Translations under genes and position numbers: made by a program
The notes under the pieces: generated by a model
What the model was told of the DNA's origin: nothing
Databases searched by the model: none
The model's input: only the letters and a program-made list of their open reading frames with translations
In this document: positions 40,284 through 52,189 of the stretch, one piece after another
Position numbering within the stretch: the first letter of the stretch is position 1
Layout: each line of letters begins with the position of its first letter
Source of the DNA: Perca fluviatilis
Lineage: Eukaryota; Chordata; Actinopteri; Perciformes; Percidae
Direction: 5' to 3'
Length of the DNA stretch: 64,000 bases
Assembly: GCF_010015445.1 (NCBI RefSeq)
Contig: NC_053134.1
Coordinates: 17,394,629-17,458,628, forward strand

Positions 40284-40505
40284 AAAATGCGCTTCAGGTG
40301 TTTGGATAGATCAGGAGGCACTTTACAGTACAGTCTTCAAAAAGTCGCAGCATTCTTTGTGGCTTGTTGTGTTTTACACAACATTTCCATGAATCATGGA
40401 TGTGTTGATGACATAAATGAGGAAATATTAGAGGACTTAAGGAGACGTGATGTTGAACTATGGTGGGATTGGACACTCCGGCGGAATCTGGTGAATCTGG
40501 AGTAA
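40284..40505 (+). pseudogene. HARBI1-like transposase C-terminal fragment
   Basis: Reads KMRFRCLDRSGGTLQYS, then QKVAAFFVACCVLHNISMNH, then an acidic/tryptophan tail (DVELWWDW) and a TAA at 40503. 'RFR.L..SGG.LQY....V..(I/F)..ACCVLHNI' is the diagnostic end of the PIF/Harbinger DDE domain, including the region around its last catalytic helix. Upstream the frame meets a TGA at 40273-40275, and the first two catalytic aspartates are missing, so this is an internal-deletion derivative. Confidence 0.83.
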
Positions 40506-40761
40506 TGCGCGATGCGCTCCTGGTGGAGCGGGTGGACCGAGATAGAGTGGGGGGAAGAGGAAGGGGCACAACAGGAGCAAGTGGTGCATTTGGAGGCCCA
40601 TGCTCCATGGCTGCAGCAATCCTCTCCAGACTTGAGGAGATGCGCCCGAGAGGCCGCAGCAACATCGCCACCCGGCCAAGACGGGCATTTATTACTTTGC
40701 CGCATCCCGCAATCCCGGCGCGCGCCCGCCGGCAAATCGGCCGGCTATAGCAATCCGCCAC
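40506..40761 (-). pseudogene. Possible Myb/SANT-like partner protein tail of Harbinger
   Basis: The minus strand is open through this GC-rich block and reads LGRVAMLLRPLGRISSSLER, a heptad-like helix, followed by a proline/serine/arginine-rich stretch. Autonomous Harbingers carry a second, Myb-like DNA-binding gene whose C-terminus is often helical. Position and convergent orientation would fit. The plus strand is also open here, so the strand is not certain. Confidence 0.3.
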
Positions 40762-40992
40762 GGAACAATACGCCTGCTCTTAAAGGGAATGTGAGATGAC
40801 GCTCTGATTGGTTATTTTCACGTTACGCCCAAACCACACCTAGCTACTTCAGACCAACCCATTTTAGATTTGCGTCGGGCGCAAGACTCATTTATCCCGC
40901 CGGTATAATAGCAACAGCGCCCGAGATCCGCCCACAAAGCTACTTGCGTTTGGCGTTTCACACTTGCGTTTCAGATCGTTAAAATAGGGCCC

Positions 40993-40995
40993 GAA
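40993..40995. repeat. 3-bp target-site duplication, right
   Basis: GAA, matching 39871-39873. Confidence 0.6.
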
Positions 40996-41022
40996 AAGTC
41001 ATGGTTATAAAAAGTGGATATG

Positions 41023-41023
<1 letters not shown>

Positions 41024-41071
<48 letters not shown>

Positions 41072-41179
41072 TCACTCACTCTCACTCACTCACTCACTCA
41101 CTCACTCACTCACTCACTCACTCACTCTCACACTCTCACACTCTCACACTCTCACACTCTAACACTCTCTCTCTCTCTA
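41024..41179. repeat. (CA)n(CTCA)n(CTCACA)n compound microsatellite
   Basis: 44 bp of CA pass into about 14 CTCA units, then CTCACA units, then CT. It begins about 30 bp after the Harbinger end. Confidence 0.95.
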
Positions 41180-41568
41180 TGACAGGAGCACAATAGCCCA
41201 TGATAGTGATGTTTGACCGCACAGTGCATTGACATGTCACTATCACAATTCAGGACAATATTGCTCTTCACAGTTTATGAGCACACAAACACACGTAGAC
41301 ACACAGTTACAGCATGTAACCTCTGAGAACAAGAGGCCACAACACTTCTTACACAAAGTGATAAATATCTGAGATGTGAGGACCAGGATTGCTTTGTTCA
41401 ATTTCATTTCTTTTGTCACTCATTTTTCTGTCTTTTCTTCTCAGCCATTCATTCTCTTGTCTGAGCCGTCAGGAGAGAACAGAGAGACAAAAGCATCAAT
41501 TGGTAATATAGCATGTAGCAACCACAGCAGTGCTGTAACAGCACACCGTTGTAATTTCTTTTTTTTTT

Positions 41569-42358
41569 TGATTGCTTAAGCACTATTTTGAAAGGAGGAA
41601 CCGGTTTTTCAAAATACTAAACACAATTAGTACAACCACACACCCCAATTAGCAGAACACCTCACACCCTTTGAAAAATGAAACACTTGCAAAAACTATA
41701 CACTAATTTATAAAAAACATATTTTGTTACCATATGAAACACACACACGTCTTATATGACTTAATTCAGTTTGAACTAGTTACACACTGTTGTTACTAAC
41801 CTAAAACACTTTTAGAAATTCTACTTCTCAGTAATTAGAGTACTGTAAATCTAAAGTACACAGAGAAAGTGCAAATATACAGTAAGTTAACCAAACCATA
41901 CACAAGACCAACGGAAATATAATCTCTTTCTCTCCATATACCCAAATCAGTCAACATGTCAAGATGGAGAATCACAACATGTCCCAGTTTTCATGCTACT
42001 ACAGTAATGTGCATAACACTGTTAGCTCAGCAAACAACAGACAAACATCAAATACTGTATCCAGTACAGGTTACAATTACAGAAAAAAACAACAACAAAC
42101 AAATAAAAAAACCAAAAAATCTGAAAAAGTAGAGTGAATCCATCCTTGCACAGGTGTGCAAGTCAACGTGTTCACAGGCGTCCTCCGTGGCCTGAATGAG
42201 GGGTACCTCTTCTTCCTCTACCGCCTTCTCCTCCTCTGTGGATTACCCCTTTCACCCTTCTTCTGACTCCTTCCATTTCGGTTGAAGGCAGGTGAACTTA
42301 CCTGCTGCATTTTTATAGTGCTTAAACCTGATTGCTGTGTCTACATTTAAGCAATCAT
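41569..42358 (-). mobile_element. Possible Tc1/IS630-like element remnant
   Basis: The minus strand near 42270-42170 reads VKGVIHRGGEGGRGRRGTPH then SGHGGRL and a stop. This resembles the Gly/Arg-rich N-terminus of a fish Tc1-like transposase family. GATTGCTTAAGCACTATTTTG at the left and the minus-strand GGTTTAAGCACTATAAAAAT near the right are similar to each other. No catalytic region is visible, and the boundaries are guesses. Confidence 0.33.
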
Positions 42359-42445
42359 GTGTTTACGCACCTACTTGTTTATCAAACCGGGTGTCTAATA
42401 CTGTGGCACTTCTCTGATGTCACTCTCATGTCTGCGTTAAGTCAG

Positions 42446-42571
42446 TAGATAGATGGATGGATGGATAGATACTATAGATAGATGAATACTATAGCAATAG
42501 ATACTGTAGATAGATACTATAAATAGATATAGATGCTGTAGATAGATACTGTAGATAGATACTATAGATAG

Positions 42572-42635
<64 letters not shown>

Positions 42636-42636
42636 T
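42446..42636. repeat. (GATA)n microsatellite with degenerate flank
   Basis: A pure GATA array at about 42568-42635, preceded by irregular GATAGATACTGTA/GATACTATA units. Confidence 0.95.
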
Positions 42637-43814
42637 CCTTTTAAAGTTCTCCAGTGCCAAACCACCTCATCTGCCCTTTGATATGGGGTGGCGGTCTTGA
42701 AAAAGAGAAATATTTCAATCTCAAGAGACCATCCTGCTTAACTGAAACAAGTTTATCGGTTTATCTTTGGACTCATGTTCAAATGATGATGGCTTTGGAA
42801 ACTTTGAACTCAGATTATGACACAATAGCCACTGGGAGAATGAGAGAAACATTAGTTTCACATTATTCACATTGGTTGTAAAGATAATATAATATATAAA
42901 TGTTACATTATCATCTTAATATCTTACATTAAAAACAAATAAAAGAAATTTAAATAAAGCCCCGAGTCTGTACAGGAAAAGACACAATAATATCCTTTAA
43001 GTTCATCATTGGATCCTCTAATGTGCCATACTGTCATTTAACAGAATATCGCTTATTATAGCTTTATGCTTACATTGAAGTGTAACTAATTTGCATTAGT
43101 GCTTTGTTCCAAGTGTCTTTCCCTGTCTCCGAGCCACCAGGCTGGGAAATAATGTCTCTAAACCCATGAGAGAACACCATATCAGAGAAGATGCCTATTT
43201 ATTCCACACAGTATGTTATAGTAATCCACCTGTCTCGCACCGTAAGAATGCACAGCTTCCAGAAAATAGGAGGCCTAATGAAATATGATGTGCATGTGAA
43301 TGATATTTCTGAGATTTACTCCCTTTAGTCCTCACTGAGTGGAAGGTGGGAGGAATAACCCATTGTCTTTCCATTGTATGTGAAAGACAAGAGTGAATTT
43401 TGAGGCTGAATAACGCCGATGGATGGGGAATAGGTGGTGCGTTCATTTCTCAAAATGCTCCCACGCTGTGAATGTGAGGCGACACCTGAGGTCTTAAGGC
43501 GTGGGATCTAAAGTGATTGATAATCTACCACAGGGACAGAGATGCAAAAAAAATAAAAAATATGCAAAACCATGCGCTCTTTCCCATTCTCACAGGAATA
43601 GTATATATATCCACATGCAACCATGTTTTCATTGCTTTTTCAGAGCTTTTCAACCATATCTCAAGGTCTTTATCTCAAGCTGGAATTTCTGTCACGTTAT
43701 AACAAGTGGTCGTAGATACGTAGAGGGGGGAGACCATATCTCCTGTCTTGGTTTGTTTTCTGTCTGATTGCCAATTATTTTTCTGATTTATGGATTAAAT
43801 GTCAAAGAATTATG
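42637..43814. other. No gene seen
   Basis: No exon or element supported. Confidence 0.45.
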
Positions 43815-44070
43815 CTTCCCAATTTTCCAGAGTCCAGGGTGACGTCTTCAGATTGCTCGTTATGTCCGACGAACAGCCCCAAACTGAAAGATATTAAGTT
43901 TACAGTCATTTAAAACACAGCGAATCCTCACATAAGAAGCTGGGACATTTGCTCTATTCATTACTTCAACAGTTATTGATTAAAGAATTATTATTGAAAC
44001 GGTATGTGATTAATTGTCTGTTCATTTCCAGTTAATTTTCTGTTGATTTAATTTCTGTCAATTGACTAAT
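43815..44070 (+). mobile_element. hAT-like MITE, 'GGGCTGC' family, truncated copy 3
   Basis: Contains CAGGGTGACGTCTTCAGATT, GTCCGACGAACAGCCC, AAAGATATTAAGTTTACAGTC and TCTGTCAATTGACTAATCC, the family's interior and right end. The left end is missing. Confidence 0.55.
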
Positions 44071-45690
44071 CCATGAACTGGCTTGTCATTTGTAACTTTT
44101 TTTGTCTTGCTTCGTTTCTCTGTGGCAGCGTCTACACCGTGCGTTATCATGGGATCCACATGGTATCCCGTTAGACTGCCAACCTGGTATCAAAAATGTG
44201 TTTCAAGTTGCTCTGTTAAAGCGCAGTGCTATTTGTAGTTACTTGCAAAGTGTAAATCAGCTTCACTTGGGCAGACATTTGTTGCTTCAAAAACATTTAT
44301 TTTTAAATCATAACCTGACAATTCGGACCTGATGATGACATGAGATGAGAAGTCGGAATTCAATCACCAAAATGATTACAACTTATCCTGAGGGGGACAT
44401 AAATGTAGTTCAGCCCATAAATGTTAAGATGTGTCCCGTTTTAAGTGAAAACATGCTGGTGGTGGCACCAAGGGAAAAGACAGGGAATCATCAAAGTCAG
44501 TGGGATTCATCCTCTGGGGACCATACATGTCTTTACAAAATCATATGGCCATATATCTAATAGTTGTTGAGCTATTTCAGTCAGGACCCAATGGTATTTC
44601 AACATCACAAGTACCTCTAAAATACATTTACAATTGTACATTTATAGGTATGTCTGTCTGGTCATGCGATAAATGTGTAAATGGAGTATCTTTTCTGTCT
44701 TTCCCTCTCTGTCTCAGTTTCTCTGCTCTTTCTGATGGATGACTCTTAGTCATCGTCTGCAGAGATCAGTATACAGTCTGGGCACCCCTCAGCCTCGGTG
44801 AATTAATGGCCGCTGGGAGTGCAGCAATAGAGCCTTGGGATCAATACGTCAGCCCCATAGAAGATGCTGAGAAAGAAACACTCCCCCTGTGTTTGAGCTT
44901 AAACGTGTGTGAATGTTTGTTTGTGCATCCCTCCGTGTTTTTGTGTCTGGGGATTTGGGCTTGGATGTCAGCATCGGTGTATATGGCAGTAGTGTTTTTT
45001 TGTGTGCGTATTACAGGTCGAGGTCTGTAGACACAGACAAATCAAAAGACCCAGCTTCTCCTAATGCCCTCTTTCCCTCGTCAGCGTCTTCCAAGCAGAG
45101 ATGGCAAATCATTACCTCTCTGTTTTTCTGCCTTCTCTCCTTCTATTCTGTCTATCCAAAGTGCTGCTGTGGCACTATGTGGGATTAATTAGTAAACACA
45201 AAGTGCTAAGTGGAAAATCTTTGCAGCGACAAACACAGTTTGGTTACAGTGATTGATGGAGAAGGTGTTGTTGCTCATTAATGAACTTCAGAGAAAATGC
45301 TGGGACCGGATCCTGGGAAAAGATTTTGGAATTTTCTTGTGCACACACCAAGACCCTGCTAACGACTACAGCTAAAACACATAGAAGAAGAATATAGCAG
45401 GAAAAACTCACTTTTTATTATTAGGCATTTATTTACTCAGGGATTTCAAGCATTCTAGGAAATGTTTAGATGAACCACTTACTCATTGATGATCAAGTCT
45501 TTTTATTTTTTTTAATGGGTGTTGATAGACCCAAGAAACCAATCTGTACAATCAGTGCGTACATCAATAAGTCAACACACCACCATTTAAATGCACGTCA
45601 GTTCGGAAATCACACAACAATCCATCTTGTCAGGCTTCAAGTAATGCGTTTGTGTCTGAACAACTAAGTGTTCAACCAATCGGCGTCCAG
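44071..45690. other. No gene seen
   Basis: A pyrimidine stretch with TGTGGCAG at about 44130 looks like an acceptor, but the following frame is short. Nothing else supported. Confidence 0.4.
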
Positions 45691-45976
45691 TGAGGAGCTA
45701 CTGGCAGGTACAGGCGTGGCTTAGGTGTGCCAGACGGCCGCGACTCTTCGTTCAAAACAACAATGGCGGCAAGATAGACAGATTGTTTATCCAGTCACCT
45801 GGCAGGTATTTTTTTGAAAGTACCTACCCTTTTCCATACGGTTTCCAATGACTGCTTGTCAGATGGTGCTGTGTAACAAACCATCTGGCGAGTCGGGTTA
45901 GTAAGTGAACGCAGCACCGTTCAAATGCATTTCAGTTTGTACATCAGTAAGGGAATGCAGTTTATCTGTGTTTTAA

Positions 45977-46212
45977 TCCCCCAACGTCTCCTGGAAGGCA
46001 TTAGGATTAAGCAGTGGTTATGGTTAGTTTTGGGTTAAAACGCAACGCCCGGAATGGTCGCTGCGAGGGGCACGGGCACAAGTGGACCACTGGTGTGAAT
46101 AAAACACTTAAAAACCTCCTTAAAAAACCTGGTTCGGGGTTAGGGTTGATGTTAGGGTTAGGTGCCTTGAAGTCAACGGTTGCAGCGCTGCCTGGAAGGA
46201 GACGTTGGGGGC
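45977..46212. mobile_element. Inverted-repeat element with telomere-like core
   Basis: CCCCCAACGTCTCCTGGAAGG at the left and, inverted, CCCCCAACGTCTCCTTCCAG at the right. Between them are GGTTATGGTTAG and TTAGGGTTGATGTTAGGGTT words. I remember similar sequences as a dispersed fish repeat. Class unknown. Confidence 0.5.
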
Positions 46213-46599
46213 TTAAAACGCCATCGAGCGGGAACGCATCACCGGCGTCCAGAGCTGATTCTGTTTTCAGTTAAGCCCTTTGCTGGCTCAAGCTGTTACG
46301 TTCAGCGCAGTGCAAATCTCGCCCTATACAAGCACTGTTTAATAGCTCAGCAGCCACCATTTGCGACAAAGTTATCACGTGACGATTGTTTCTGTGGTTT
46401 TTCCTGTCTTTATTAGGCTTTTAGCAAGGAAGTGCTCTCAGGGAAGGGAGCTCCACTGTTAAAAGCTACTGATTTGTTCAGTGACAACGGTGATTCACTA
46501 TGGTCAGTTTGACGATTGTGTGGTAAAGATGTGTTTTGCACTTCTACTGAACACCTGGGTAAAATAAATGTTATAAAACAAATAAATGATCACATTTAC

Positions 46600-47380
46600 C
46601 GTTGAGAAAACCTCACTTTTGAAAACCACTTCAACCAAATAACCAGAACTGCCTTCTTTCACCTCAAAAAAATTGCCCGTCTCCGCCCATCACTCACCTT
46701 TTCTGCTGCCGAAACTTTGATTCACACCTTCATCACTTCCAGAATTGACTACTGCGACAGCATCCTCTATGGTTCACCTGCAAAAGCCTTAAATAAACTT
46801 CAATACATCCAAAACTCTGCTGCCCGTCTCCTCACCCACAGCCGTTCCCATGATCACATCACTCCCGTCCTTCAGAACCTCCACTGGCTCTCTGTTCCCC
46901 AACGCATCCAGTTTAAAGTCCTCCTCCTCACGTCCTCCAGAACCATGCTCCTTCCTACCTCACAGACCTTCTCCACCGCCACAATCCCCCCCCCACACTT
47001 AACCTCCGCTCCTCTGACGCAAACCTCCTCTCCCCACCACTCAAGACCACGCACTGTACCTGGGGTGATCGAGCTTTCACCATAGCAGCCCCCTTCTTCT
47101 GGAACTCCCTACCCATACACATCTGTGACTGTACTGACCTGGACACATTCAATACACTAATCACACCACAAAACACACCTCTTCAGATTAGCTTTCCACA
47201 TACAATAGTCTTACGTTACTCACCTGATAGCTACTGGTTTTATTGTTTGTAATTGCTTTTAATGTGCTTGTTTTTTGTGTTGATTTTATTGCTTATCTGT
47301 TTTTAATGTGCTGGTTTTACTGTAAAGTGTCTTTGAGTACCATGTAAAGCGCTATATAAATAAAATGTTTTATTATTATT
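46600..47380 (+). mobile_element. 5'-truncated L2-clade LINE, 3' end
   Basis: Coding tail, a short 3' UTR, then CTGGTTTTACTGTAAAGTGT, CCATGTAAAGCGCTATATAA and a (TTA)n end. It serves as the reference for the other tails at 6560, 9764, 14416 and 52190. Confidence 0.85.
46609..47252 (+). pseudogene. L2-clade LINE reverse-transcriptase C-terminal region, frameshifted
   Basis: Frame one (46609 to about 46943) reads ENHFNQITRTAFFHLKKIA, then FITSRIDYCDSILYGSPAK, then LNKLQYIQNSAARLLTHSR and DHITPVLQNLHWLSVPQRI. The frame then changes near 46943 and continues YLTDLLHRHNPPP, SSDANLLSPPLKTTHCTWGD, RAFTIAAPFFWNSLPIHI to a TAA at 47250. These are the invariant words of the region after the RT palm/thumb in L2/Rex1-like non-LTR elements. 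The 5' part (endonuclease, RT palm) is absent, as in normal 5'-truncated LINE copies. Confidence 0.88.
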
Positions 47381-48163
47381 AGAATAGGAACCGTCACATT
47401 CATAATGGTCAATAATTGTGGCTTAAAAAGTTTTTTTTACCAAAGTTTTGCAATCCATCACTTATACAGCCTGTAGGAAAACTCCTTTCACTGCTCCCTT
47501 TCGTGCTCCAGGTGCCAATTATCCCCTAGACATGTTTATCTTTTTCCCAAAAATGTCCTGTCATGCATGAAAATGAATACATGGCAAAACTTCATCTCTT
47601 TGACAAATCTATGAAACCAGCACTGTAACATCCTTCATGTGTAAAAAGGGCTATTAAAAAAAGTGATATGCAGGCTGTAGACCAATCATCAGGTAGAAAT
47701 AGTTTTTCCACAATTTATTTAGGGCAAAAACTCTTTCACACACACATGGAGCCAAAATAAAGTAATTGAAATGGTTTGTACTGTGGAGACTGACACACCC
47801 ACAGTATTGGCATTGTTCGAATAGAAACCCCTGTAGAGATACTGTAGTTATGACTCATAAACGATCAAGAGGCAGTGGCTGCATTTTCCCATGATCCTTG
47901 TGCACACACACAATCGACACACGCAAGTATTTGAACGTGAGGTGAAAGTTTGTTTACATTTCCACTTTCCAAGTGCTCTGCTGCTCTCCCTGTTGCTTCC
48001 CGTTGATCATGGAGCGATGGAAATCCCTACTTAGTGTGTGCAGATGTTTACTCCGCTTCTGTGTTTACTACCAGGCTCCTATAGGACAGACAAACCGATG
48101 GGACGTGGGATGCTTAGACACACACATGCACTTCCACAACCTATTCAAGCACATTCACACATG

Positions 48164-48189
48164 AACACACACACACACACACACACACA
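48164..48189. repeat. (CA)n microsatellite
   Basis: 26 bp of CA. Confidence 0.9.
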
Positions 48190-48350
48190 GCTCTGGCTGC
48201 TGCCTTGCGTGCGTTCAGTTTCCATCTACCTTGGGCTTGTTTGTTTGGTTTTCCACTGCGGAGGAAATCAAGTTCAAATGCTGCGAGAGCCTGACTGTTA
48301 AGCTACACACATATCCACCACACAAGGGAGGAGGTGTGCGTAATTACCCC

Positions 48351-48352
<2 letters not shown>

Positions 48353-48398
<46 letters not shown>
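48353..48398. repeat. (CA)n microsatellite
   Basis: 46 bp of CA after a C7 run. Confidence 0.95.
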
Positions 48399-48400
<2 letters not shown>

Positions 48401-49004
48401 CAAACGCACTAATTGTATTTTCAGTGAGCACAAGTTGTTACAGAGCCTGGCTGGTATCAGGGGGACATTATTTGAAAAATTGTTAACTCAAATTAATAAC
48501 CAGAGCCCTCAAATGACACATTTTCCCCCTCAAATTAATAGTGTAGCAGTAGCAACTAAAATTACAGGTTTTTATGGCTTTTTCAAGAGGAGTTTTATCG
48601 TTAGGCAAATGGCTTTGCTACTGTGAAATAAATTGAATGTGGTGAGCAGTTATGAAGTTTGTTATTTTTATGTTTACCTTGAACTACAATAATGTCAAAA
48701 ATCGCAGACAGGAAATCCATAGAAACGGACATCACAAATGGCCGCACTGTTTGACATGGGATTCCTGGAAAAGGCGGTGAAAAAATTTGCACTTGTGTGC
48801 ATATTTGATTCTTTGATTTATTTTGTGCTGGCGGCTATTCATTTGTACGTTGCCTTTATTTGATTATTAGCGTTTGCTTACTTTGCAATGTGACAGTGTG
48901 TGCAGTAAGTGACAATCCACATGCATTTGTCCTAGCTTGTGTGTGCATGTATGCGCCTACGTGTACGTGGGTTGAGGTGACTGTGTTTACTTTGTGTTCT
49001 TGTT

Positions 49005-49007
<3 letters not shown>

Positions 49008-49066
<59 letters not shown>
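49008..49066. repeat. (TG)n microsatellite
   Basis: 59 bp of TG with one TTTG step. Confidence 0.95.
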
Positions 49067-49069
<3 letters not shown>

Positions 49070-49537
49070 TACTGACCTGTTGGTGATTGAAACCAGGCCA
49101 CGGAGACACCACCGTGATTTCCCAGTCAGGAGCTCCTGCCCTCCCCTGTGTCACCCACTGTTGATGTTAGGGTGACCCTCACCTCGCCTCCTCTCCGTCC
49201 ACAGCATCTTTCTTCTCCTTCTTTTTTCTCTCTCGCTCGTTATTTATTTATTTTTTCTTTTTTTACCAACGTTGAACATTATTTGTTTTTCTCCCTTTTC
49301 TTCATTTTCACCTTTTCTCCCTCCCTCTACTACTCCAGTACATTATTCTGATAAACTTTACCCTCCCGCTCTTTTATCTTCAACCGTCGGCAAACGCAGA
49401 AGAACTAAAAGACAAACAGAACTGGATTGACAGCGAGCCAGATCGAACTCACAGGCAGACACAAATATTTTTTGCAGTAAATGTTTATTCAGGCTTTGGC
49501 ATGATCCGATGTAGTGACCTTACCAGGCTCGGACACT

Positions 49538-49538
<1 letters not shown>

Positions 49539-49602
<64 letters not shown>
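49539..49602. repeat. (CA)n microsatellite
   Basis: 64 bp of CA. Confidence 0.95.
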
Positions 49603-49604
<2 letters not shown>

Positions 49605-49920
49605 TTTAGAGTAATCAGGTCCACAAGAATCACCTAATTCCCCTTTCAAAAGTTGGATAACGGACCTTTTCACAGCATCTGTTCTGTGCCATGTAATCGC
49701 ATTGTATATAAGTAACACTACGCTTTATTACCATACACATGCATTAAAACACAACCACACATACAACAGCTTTTTCCAACAACACACGGGTCCAGAGCAG
49801 GTCATTGTTATGAAGACACAGGCCGTGATGAACTCGGTGAACTAGAACATTTTTTAATCGTCTCAGACTTTCTGATGGCTTTCTCCGACTACTACACTAC
49901 TACTTTCTCCCTTGGTCTCA

Positions 49921-50022
<102 letters not shown>

Positions 50023-50107
50023 GAGTGCAGGGTGGCAAGGCCCAGCGTCCCGCCATCCTGTTTTCTAGCCAGAGTTTATTTTGGTCATGTGCTGTACAGG
50101 AAGGGGT

Positions 50108-50110
<3 letters not shown>

Positions 50111-50147
<37 letters not shown>

Positions 50148-50151
50148 GTGT
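50111..50151. repeat. (TG)n microsatellite
   Basis: About 40 bp of TG with one TTG step, 90 bp from a long CA tract of opposite phase. Confidence 0.93.
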
Positions 50152-50779
50152 GTCTGGAGGATAGAAAAATTCAGAAGAAAATTCCTCTGTCCGTCATAAT
50201 ATAAACAGGTCCATATTGGGGACGAGTGCTGCACGGGGCTCAGTGTAAACACACACACGTGTCAACAACTCACTTTCCACCACCACATTTCCTTCTACTT
50301 GTAGTATTATAAAAGGTGACTTAAGATAAATAAAAAAATCACTGAAACACTGATGATTAATACTTAATCCTCATTGCTTATAGAGCTCTGCATAGCCAAA
50401 CGCATTGATGCAGTTGAGGTGCCGATGCACAGGGCTCTGGCAAAAGAAAACATTGAAACTGTCTCAACTTTTGCTGCAACGCAGTGGGATGTCAATCAAA
50501 TATATGCAAGTGCACATTCCTGTCCTTGGTAACATACTACTTTGTACTTGCTGTTGCTGTGATAACAGACAAGACAAGAAACATCCTTCCGTCTTTAGTG
50601 TTTTGGTTTCTGATAAGCTTTCAGACTCGTGGACTTGCTGCTAAAATTGGTCCTCCTGGAGCGTATTTCCCAGTAATTCCTGAAAGGAGACGTAGTCATT
50701 GAATTTCTTAAATGTGATTTTTCAATGCTGCAAGCACCACAAGAATTTGGAGGCCAAGATTTCAGAGACCGATGTTTAA

Positions 50780-51149
50780 AGCTTTAGTGTGTAACTTTTT
50801 GATATTAATGAACGTCCGTTACATTCAAGCCATTGTCAAATGAGTTGCTACAAAGCTAATTAAGACTATCAGCTCCACACAACTCTCTCTGTATTTCTCA
50901 GTACGGCTATGTTCAGAAGATTGTGTCGTCTGGCGACTTTTGCGCGCAGAAACTCAAGTGAAAATAATGACTTCTTCTGAAGAGTCCATCATGTTGTTTT
51001 TTAATCCTCCGTGTCCTCCTTGGCTACTAGCAACTGTGTGGAAGATGGGTGGGGGGCTGTGCACGATCACAGAAGGCTTGTATCACATGGACGTGTTGTC
51101 ATTACTTAGAATTCCTCATGGTGGGAGACAGAAACTACACACTATAGCT
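50780..51149. mobile_element. TTAA-type MITE
   Basis: Ends AGCTTTAGTGTGTAAC and, inverted, AGCTATAGTGTGTAGTTTC, with TTAA at 50776-50779 and 51150-51153. 370 bp. The interior open frame is not a gene. Confidence 0.82.
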
Positions 51150-51214
51150 TTAAAAACCCGGGCAAACACAACTATCTACATGGCTAGATGCCAGTTAAGT
51201 AGGAAAACGTATTT

Positions 51215-51256
51215 ATTTCTTTTTTTAATGTATTTTGGGTGAACTGACCCTTTTAA
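51215..51256. mobile_element. Possible MITE end fragment
   Basis: TATTTTGGGTGAACTGACCC then TTTTA resembles the right end of a common fish MITE (TTGGGGTGAACTGTCCCTTTAA). The partner end is not found. Confidence 0.3.
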
Positions 51257-52189
51257 AACAATGCTCACACTTTCAAGATTGTGTCACCCAGATTTTGGAA
51301 CTGTGGACACATAAGATTATTATCTCTCACTGTTTTACTACTTTTCTCCACTTTACATTTACTGGGGGAATCTGGAAATCATATGAAAAACGTCTTCAGA
51401 AATCTTCAATCAGGATCCAGATATCATTTCTGCAAATTGGATGGGTCCAATTCAAAATCAGCCACGTGGCAACTATTCTGCTACATTTCTGACTGTTACT
51501 ATTACGATTCAAACAGCCTCTACGACAACACCCACTACAATTTTTAAAGTCGCTACTTGTACCACAGTAGTATGATCATTATTAGCCAACAAATCATTTG
51601 ACCACATCAACGGACCCTGAAATGATGCTGGTTCCTTACCAGAGGGTTGTTGCTGTGGTTGCATAGAGAGAAATAAAAATGACTAACACACACACACAAA
51701 AACCCTTCTGTCTTTTACCATGACTCAGCATTCAGTCAATGTTGAGAATGATTCATTCACAGAGCACCACAGTTTGTGTTTATTTGATGCCCTTTTTACT
51801 GAGCCTCACTGACTCACTGTGCTCAATTAGCAGTGAGAGCTCTGAACAGACAGTGAAGATATTTATGTAAGAAACACCATCTTGTCAAACTGTCACAAAC
51901 AAAGGCTGCAGACCAGAATGTCCCGTCCCTTTTCATTAGGACTAAGTAGATTTGCTATAATGTCACAAATTAAATTTGGGGTACACTGCTAAACCTTAAA
52001 GTGAAACCCAAATGGTCTCTGATAGTGCTGACTCAGTGCTATTCCTGAGTGAGCTACAGAAAGCTGGTCTCGCTATGATGAATTCTAGACACAATACACT
52101 TCCATTGCATGTATGCAGTGTACTAATGTTAAATGCATAATTGCCTCTGTTAAAGCTGACTGTGCAAATATACTACATGTATGATTGAC

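Larger units (their letters stand above)
39874..40992 (+). mobile_element. PIF/Harbinger element with transposase C-terminus
   Basis: 1,119 bp beginning GGGCCCTATCTTGCACTCAG and ending CAGATCGTTAAAATAGGGCCC, flanked by GAA. It keeps the last part of the transposase (40284-40505, plus) and a possible piece of the partner Myb-like gene on the minus strand. It shares its ends and several blocks with 2646-3315 but is better preserved. The TIRs differ from those of the Harbinger at 18562-20902, so two families are present. Confidence 0.87.

Noticed and set aside
40460..40799. Two overlapping plus-strand frames in the 39874 Harbinger
   Set aside because: They lie beyond the transposase stop, in GC-rich DNA open in several frames. 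The minus-strand reading is slightly more plausible, and neither is certain.
44100..44200. Exon after TCTGTGGCAG
   Set aside because: The acceptor is fair, but the frames stop within about 15-20 codons or lack a donor. No recognisable protein.
46137..46162. Interstitial telomere or fusion scar
   Set aside because: Only a few imperfect TTAGGG words, enclosed in an inverted-repeat element.
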